A stretch of 64,000 bases of DNA from NCBI GenBank assembly GCA_903813345.2, contig CAIIXF020000008.1, positions 7,080,366 to 7,144,365 of the forward strand, in the 5' to 3' direction. Below the pieces are notes generated by a model. It was not told where the DNA came from and ran no database searches. It was given only the letters and a program-made list of their open reading frames with translations. How positions within the stretch are numbered: position 1 is the first letter of the stretch; each line of letters opens with the position of its first letter. The translations under genes and the position numbers were made by a program. Positions 58,348 through 64,000 of this stretch are shown here, piece by piece. The DNA is from Owenia fusiformis (lineage: Eukaryota; Annelida; Polychaeta; Sabellida; Oweniidae).

Positions 58348-61300
58348 ATGAAGATGTTCTTTATTTTACTAGTAGGCCTACAGCTTTTTGCCGTAAAGGC
58401 CCAAGGTAAGTCAATAATTTCAAGTCGATTTCTTTCTCTTTAGTATAAATGCTCGAATCACCCTGCAAAATTGTCGATCATCACAAACCACGTCATCATA
58501 TTCCAAATGATTATTAATAAAGCGTTTAGCGATGATTATGATTATTTGTATTGGTTAATATGTATGTGGATGTGCTAACATCTCAAAGTATTTCAGTTTC
58601 AGGCGATTTTGAACTTGGTGACTACAAAGGGGCATTGATTGGTGATCTGGTGACTCGATCCAATGACGTGACAGGGACTCTTTATGCACTTGGGCCAAAC
58701 TTACTCTACCTTGACAACTTTAACTTCGATGGCGCGAATGGATGTAAGCATTTCTGATAACTGAAATTAATTTTGATATCGATAATGTTTTTTGCTATTG
58801 TACATGTAGCAACGTTGACGTAAAAGTTTCAGTTAGTCGATTTGAATACAGTATCACGATGCCCATGTAAAGCAGCGTGCCTACTAGGCACGCAGTTTGA
58901 AACTCTGACAAACTGCGCGCATATTTCAAAATGCAAGACAGGGAGGACACGACTCCCAAAAAGAGCCAAAATACGAAAAATACAAGATTAGTCTCGTTCT
59001 AAAGATAGTGCCATTCTGTGAAGATGAACTTAATTTACTCATAGTACTCAATGTTTTTCCCGATGTAAACCTAGTTATCTCAATATAAGGGTCTTAAGTA
59101 ACTTCTGTGTTCAAAATTTACAGTGTAAAGTTATATCTATGTCTTTTTATCGTCATTTGCCGTTTATTCAGCCATTGTGTCTGTGTATGCTAGAATATAT
59201 AGGATCACTCCATCTGATTAAAGCAGCATAGTTTGTGTTTATTTCGATAATACGCCATAAACGTGATCTTGTCAAACTGCGTGCCTATATTCACATGTAT
59301 TTCCAAAACTGCGTGCCTAATATTTCCAAACTTGCCTATCCAAGTTTGTTTTGTATTATTAGAAAACGTAAGCGCCATATGTAAAAGGCACATATGTGTC
59401 TAATAGTAGAACCCCATAATTGAAACACTATGACAGTCCATCCACCAAGATGGTGATCTGAAAATAAAAGATTCTTTCGTTCCCAACTTAATTGTCACTT
59501 CTATTATACATTTTGACTTTCAATATGAAAATCTCATAAAATTTCCAAAGCTATATGAAAAACACCTACACGTGCCTCTGTAGAAATTCCAATGATAATA
59601 TATGTAGTTTTAATAGTGTTTGCGCACGGTTTGTAATTTCTGGCTAAAATAGGCGCGCAGTTTGTCGTTTATTTCTTTTTAATCTCCTGATTATCTATTT
59701 TATCTCGAAATATTTTGAATTATACATGATAAATGCGTAAGGAATTAAATATAAAACGAGTTTAAAGTATTTGTCATTTATGTTTAAAGTGCTAGATCGA
59801 TTTACGTATAAATTCCCGTTAAATCAGTGACGAAAATGCCATTAATCTGCTTATGTTTTAAAACTTAGATTCATTTGCACATAGTTTTTGCTAGTATTTG
59901 CAAGATTCGTACATTCGCCACAGAATGAACGCATTGAACAAGAAAACAATGCAGGATAGATGTCTTTAAATTACGTTTCAAAATACAGACTCCAACTTAA
60001 ATGATGCAATGTTGTTAGGCACGCAGTTTGTGATCGAAACAAACTGCGCGCAGCTTGAGTATGGTGTCATGGGAAGATTGCATGATTTTGAATTCTATAG
60101 AGTTATCAGTAATTAAAGTCGTCGTGTATCTCGTTATCCGTTTGTTTCCAGTTTCTTTCTTCTACATTGGCTGCCGTCGGGTTGGGACGGAGCCCAATAA
60201 AGAAGGAATTCAACTACACCATTCCAAACAAAAGTATGTAATGCCAAAGATATTTGATGATGTGTCTAAAATTTTACCCAGACCTCCTATTGCCTTTTGT
60301 GATATATGTGGTCTGAAGAAATCAATTATTTCCAATTTTCGTTGTCAATTCTATTCTAACAACTGCTCTCTAATATAATTGTACAATTTTCCAGTGATTT
60401 CATGCCTGTGGGGACTGCAGTTAACCAAGGTCTTCTGATTCCATTTCCGTTCAGGAAACACATATCTGTTGACCACTTTGGATGGTTCTCTCTTTGGGAC
60501 GAACAGAATGAGGTAATTAAGTACACTTTCCTATAGGGCACACACAGACCGAATCGAGAGTGCCCTAGTCCTAGGTATTTGTAAAGATCAGTTAAAGGAA
60601 GAAGGGAAATGGACAATTAACAATTGATTGACTTTATCCTGACACTCCATCGATTTTAAAGGTTATCGATTATTTTTATAGGTCAGTCTTGCGGATATCT
60701 CAATACCTGAAGACTTTGAAGAGCCACGTCCATATGTTTTATCAACTGCTGCCTTCACGTCTGAAGACGCTCAGGTGAACGCCGCCCAAATCATCTTGCG
60801 CACTGCGAGGATCGTCACTATTCAGAGCTTTACATTTGACGGCACTGGCCTTGGTGAGACTTAAAAATATCGACTTTCCATGCTATAGTGAGACAGATCA
60901 TAGGGCAATATTTAAAAAATAAAAATCTAATCTCGCTTGAATCGACGTAATTGTTATGTCTCTTTAACCGATTCATCTTATATAAATGAAATACGACGAG
61001 CCTTGTTTTTCAGATGCCAACTTCTATGCTGGAACCGGAGATAGTTTAACTGCTACCAATGGAGAATTGGTGACTGTCGAGGAAGAAAAGTAAGTTTGAA
61101 CTAGTATATAATACTAAATACGGTGTATAATTTACACATAAGTACTGTACAGTACGTAATTGATTCGAATCAGTTTATATGTTTCTATGATTGGAATTTT
61201 AGGTGTTATTAAAACACATCTTCAATATTTAATTAGAACGTAATGCGTATTTAATTTATTTAAATCACTTAACTCACAAGGACCAAGGGTTGAACAACAA

Positions 61301-61577
61301 AAAGAACACGTTTTCAATAACATATAATAAAAAAAATCCACAAAATACAAACAACTCGATGTAAATGTTCAATTTTCTTTATGTTAATTTCTACTCGTAT
61401 AGCGACAGCACACTTGGCAACTACGAAAGAGCAAGAGTGACACTTCGACTTCCAGAGGATCTGACTCTACTGGATGCCGATTGGATCATCGTGACATGTC
61501 CCCAATGTACAAAGCCATTTGCCCAAATTGAGCTACCGGGTTATCGCAACCTCCCTGCTGACGTAGAGATCTTTTAA
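58348..61577 (+). CDS. Secreted protein with two DM13 domains, copy 2
   Basis: Seven exons of the same lengths as copy 1: 58348-58405, 58603-58743, 60152-60233, 60395-60512, 60682-60853, 61014-61089, 61403-61577 (273 residues). The signal peptide is MKMFFILLVGLQLFAVKA. Both DM13 domains are intact: TLYALGPNLLYLDNFNFDGA with WFSLWDEQNE, and FTFDGTGLGDANFYAGTGDS with DADWIIVTCPQC. Differences from copy 1 cluster in exon 3, in the second half of exon 4 and in exon 5, while exon 2 is almost the same. Exon 2 has two acceptors 6 bp apart (TTTCAGTTTCAG); both keep the frame, and the upstream one inserts Val-Ser. AATAAA at 61679 ends the gene. Intron 2 is much longer than in copy 1 because of an insertion. 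Confidence 0.88.
58868..60056. mobile_element. About 1.2-kb insertion with foldback ends in intron 2 of DM13 copy 2
   Basis: Each end is a small hairpin. At 58885-58921, AGGCACGCAGTTTG faces CAAACTGCGCGC; at 60017-60053, AGGCACGCAGTTTG again faces CAAACTGCGCGC. Further AACTGCGTGCCTA motifs lie inside (59275, 59309, 59652). Copy 1 has an intron of under 200 bp that matches the sequence on either side of this block, so it was inserted after the gene duplication. No ORF of note. Confidence 0.7.
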
Positions 61578-63780
61578 ATTAAATGACGACTTCGACATCC
61601 CCTTTAGAGCTTGCATATGTAACGGCTATTAAAGCCTGAGTTTTCCCGATTTTATTTTTGTATCTTTTCAATTTATGCAATAAAATTTGAAATTAATTAT
61701 GAGCTTTCATGTTTGAACTTTTCTGAACGTGATTGCATTTCCATTCGTGTTGTCCTGGGCTCTGTGTTACTTTTTCATTGTTTAATACTACGTGGACAAC
61801 ATCTAAATACAATCTCTTTCCTCACATTTGGCTGCAGCAATGGTGAGGGATACTTAAATCATCCGGGTACTGTAGTTTGTTTTTTGTGGTCAAACACTCA
61901 TCCCAACCAGATGGTCAAACAGATAGAATACAAATAAGATGATTGTACAGGGTTGCCCAAAAATGACGTTTCTAACTAATTTTGGAAATAACTCTTAAAG
62001 TCCCCGTCTAAAGTTTGAAAATATTTTTTTTATCATTCATTTACTATTTGTCATGACTTAAAAAGTTATTTTAGAGATTTCTCAAATATTCAAATTTCCC
62101 ACCATTTTTCCAATAAAGTTGAAATTTTTTAATCATCAAATATTTCTTAATGCATTTCAAAAAAAGATTATATTTTGAAAGCCAGAATCAGATCTATAGG
62201 GGGTGACAAAATTACAAGCAACTTGTATAATTGACCTTCCAATCAATTCCTTACAATATCAAAAACAAAACCTCCCAAAAGATTCACAATATGTTATAAA
62301 TTGGTGAAGTTATTAATGATTCAAGGTGCAAAAATGGGTGAAAAATGTTTAAATTCTCCCAAATAATAAGAATGGTAACCATTCTTATAGAAAAATAATA
62401 CATTATTGTGAAAATCTTTAGTTTTCCTTGAATTAAGTATGCACTTATGTGATTTTTAGAAAATAGACATGACAAGGAATGACATGAGCCAAAAATATTG
62501 TAAAATTGAAACAATTTTTCGTTTAGCCTGCTTGCTATATCTGATTCTCTCTTTAACACCAATTCAAAGATTGAACAAAGGACACACTATTTCAATAATA
62601 AAATGCCATATTTAATGGGCCACTTCAATGTTTTAGCATATCAAAAATATCTTGAAACATTAGTGATGTCACTAAGGTGGCAAAAACTTTTTGAAAAAAA
62701 ATGAAATTTTTTGTGATGTCAATCTTTTCTAAATATGCTAGAATTCAATAATAAACCAATGTTGATTGTCTAACCAGGTTAAAAGGAAGAAAATATTATG
62801 TTTTAGATATCATTGTTCCATTGAGAACTAAAATTTTGAAATGCATTTTTCTCGGAACCGTTTTCATGCACTGATGAGTTCTTTTCTCGCTTACTTATGA
62901 ACCGATTTTCTTAACTTTTTGGGCAAAAAACATGGGAGGATAAATGCTATGCATTGGTATGAATTGTGGCTAATTAAAACATATGTGTGACCTCTAAAAG
63001 TTAGTTTTAAATAAATTCACAAATTTTGGAACAAAAAGTCTTTCAAAAAACACTTTTTGAAATTTAAAAAAAAAGTTTCACATATCACACTTTGGTAATG
63101 CCTTGGTCACATAGGCTCCGATTTTCACTACGGCGCCCGGCCGATGAGTATTTTGTTCAAAATCGGCCGGCGAGCCCGAGCATCGTACGGGCGCCGGGCG
63201 ATGATCGCCACTCATCGGCCGATTTTTAGACATCGTACGGGCGCCGGCAGAGTTTTATCGCGGAGATAAAAGTTGCCGATGTCTTGGCGATTTTCTCTCA
63301 ACCAAACTCATCGGTGCCTACCCGTCCGACCATCGTCCGATTATCTTACGGCGCCCGGTGGCATCGCACGGTCATCTTGGGATTTTGCGTGCTGATTTGT
63401 TTGATAAATCTTAAAATCCTTGATAAATAATGATTACTTATAAAGTGATATAAAGGTTTAAAAAATAATGAGTTAAGAAATTATAATTACTACACACTGT
63501 GAGAGATTTTTTATAAAACATAAATGGAACGATTAGGCTTACTGTAAAACAATGACACACATTTGAATGGCTGGGTGATGGGTTGATCTAGTCGTTCTTA
63601 TATTGACATTAATCATGTATGTCTGTCATACACATTGAATAGAGTGATACATTTTTATGCGTATATTCACTCATGCATATACCATTACAAATCATTTATT
63701 TTAAAAATCTTCTGAATGTTTTTCTGAGTACAGTATTTTCAAGGGTCACAATTTGAATACGAAAGTTCACTGTCTCAATT
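61578..63780. other. AT-rich 3' flank without gene
   Basis: AATAAA of the second DM13 gene is at 61679. After it no exon-like ORF is seen. At 63104-63385 there is a GC-rich segment with many CGGCGCCCGG, ATCGGCCG and CATCGTACGGGC motifs in both orientations, beginning with GCCTTGGTCACATAGG. It looks like one end of a repetitive element. Confidence 0.5.
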
Positions 63781-63818
63781 ACAGTTAATATGCCAAAGGC
63801 TAAGGATAGAGGGGATAA

Positions 63819-64000
63819 GGCCAACGGGCCATACTGTATATCAGGAAGGCCTTGGAAAGACAGGTGGAAAAAGACAATAACAATGCTCGTGAGCTGGTGG
63901 ATGATGAAGATTTAGATTTGTCTAGGGAAGAAGGTACTCCACGTACGATGTACGATGCCTGTACTAATGTGACCATACTCACGATTAGATCAAGACATCG
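63819..64000 (+). CDS. Possible partial exon at the window edge
   Basis: One plus-strand frame is open from about 63819 to the end and reads as plausible protein (RAILYIRKALERQVEKDN, then an acidic DDEDLDL stretch). A neighbouring frame starts with ATG at 63791 (MPKAKDRGDKANG) but soon stops. Together they could be one exon with a frame disruption, or a weak acceptor at ATAAG|GC. No family is recognised. Confidence 0.25.

Noticed and set aside
61713-62562. Short ORFs 3' of the second DM13 gene
   Set aside because: Isolated in AT-rich sequence, beyond the polyadenylation signal, with no splice context.
63800-63982. 60-codon minus-strand ORF with Ser-rich product
   Set aside because: It is antisense to the more plausible plus-strand reading; low complexity.

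Overview
The window is metazoan nuclear DNA. Every multi-exon gene reconstructs with GT-AG introns whose phases agree across all exons. The AT-rich, MITE-laden introns and the gene content (an orphan ZU5 membrane protein, cholinesterase-type esterases, an ETAA1 orthologue, tandem DM13 secreted proteins) suggest a marine invertebrate, lophotrochozoan or deuterostome. The species cannot be named from sequence alone.

Left part (1-33.4 kb, all genes on the minus strand). First is the 5' part of a ZU5-domain single-pass membrane protein, cut by the window edge. Next come a predicted tail-anchored protein and a 70-codon ORF. A 13-exon LRR gene (LRRC74-like, 756 residues, degenerate EF-hand tail) follows. 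The block ends with two tandem eight-exon esterase genes of 528 and 527 residues with identical intron phases.

Middle (33.4-38.8 kb). A 3.9-kb transposon with about 0.7-kb terminal inverted repeats and a TA target duplication carries a decayed ORF. A 588-bp hAT-type MITE with a perfect 8-bp target duplication is nested in it. A tRNA-Lys-like fragment follows.

Right part (38.8-61.6 kb, mainly plus strand). An ETAA1 orthologue (10 exons, 936 residues) hosts an intronless acetyltransferase-like gene in antisense in its intron 2. An approximately 31-copy 102-bp satellite lies 3' of it. Then come two tandem seven-exon genes for 273-residue secreted proteins, each with two DM13 domains and duplicated TATA promoters. 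The last 2.4 kb is mostly non-coding, with a possible partial exon at the edge.

The genes do not form a pathway; the layout is that of a eukaryotic locus shaped by tandem duplication, local gene conversion and transposition. The most notable observations are: likely gene conversion confined to esterase exons 4-5, with a subsequent Glu-to-Gly change beside the catalytic serine in one copy; the nested antisense gene in ETAA1; the large-TIR transposon with a possible nuclease-like ORF and a splice-site tandem repeat; the paired double-DM13 genes; and small duplications that copied splice sites or exon pieces. All exon joins were made by eye from splice consensus, reading frame and paralogue comparison; no alignment or expression data were used.
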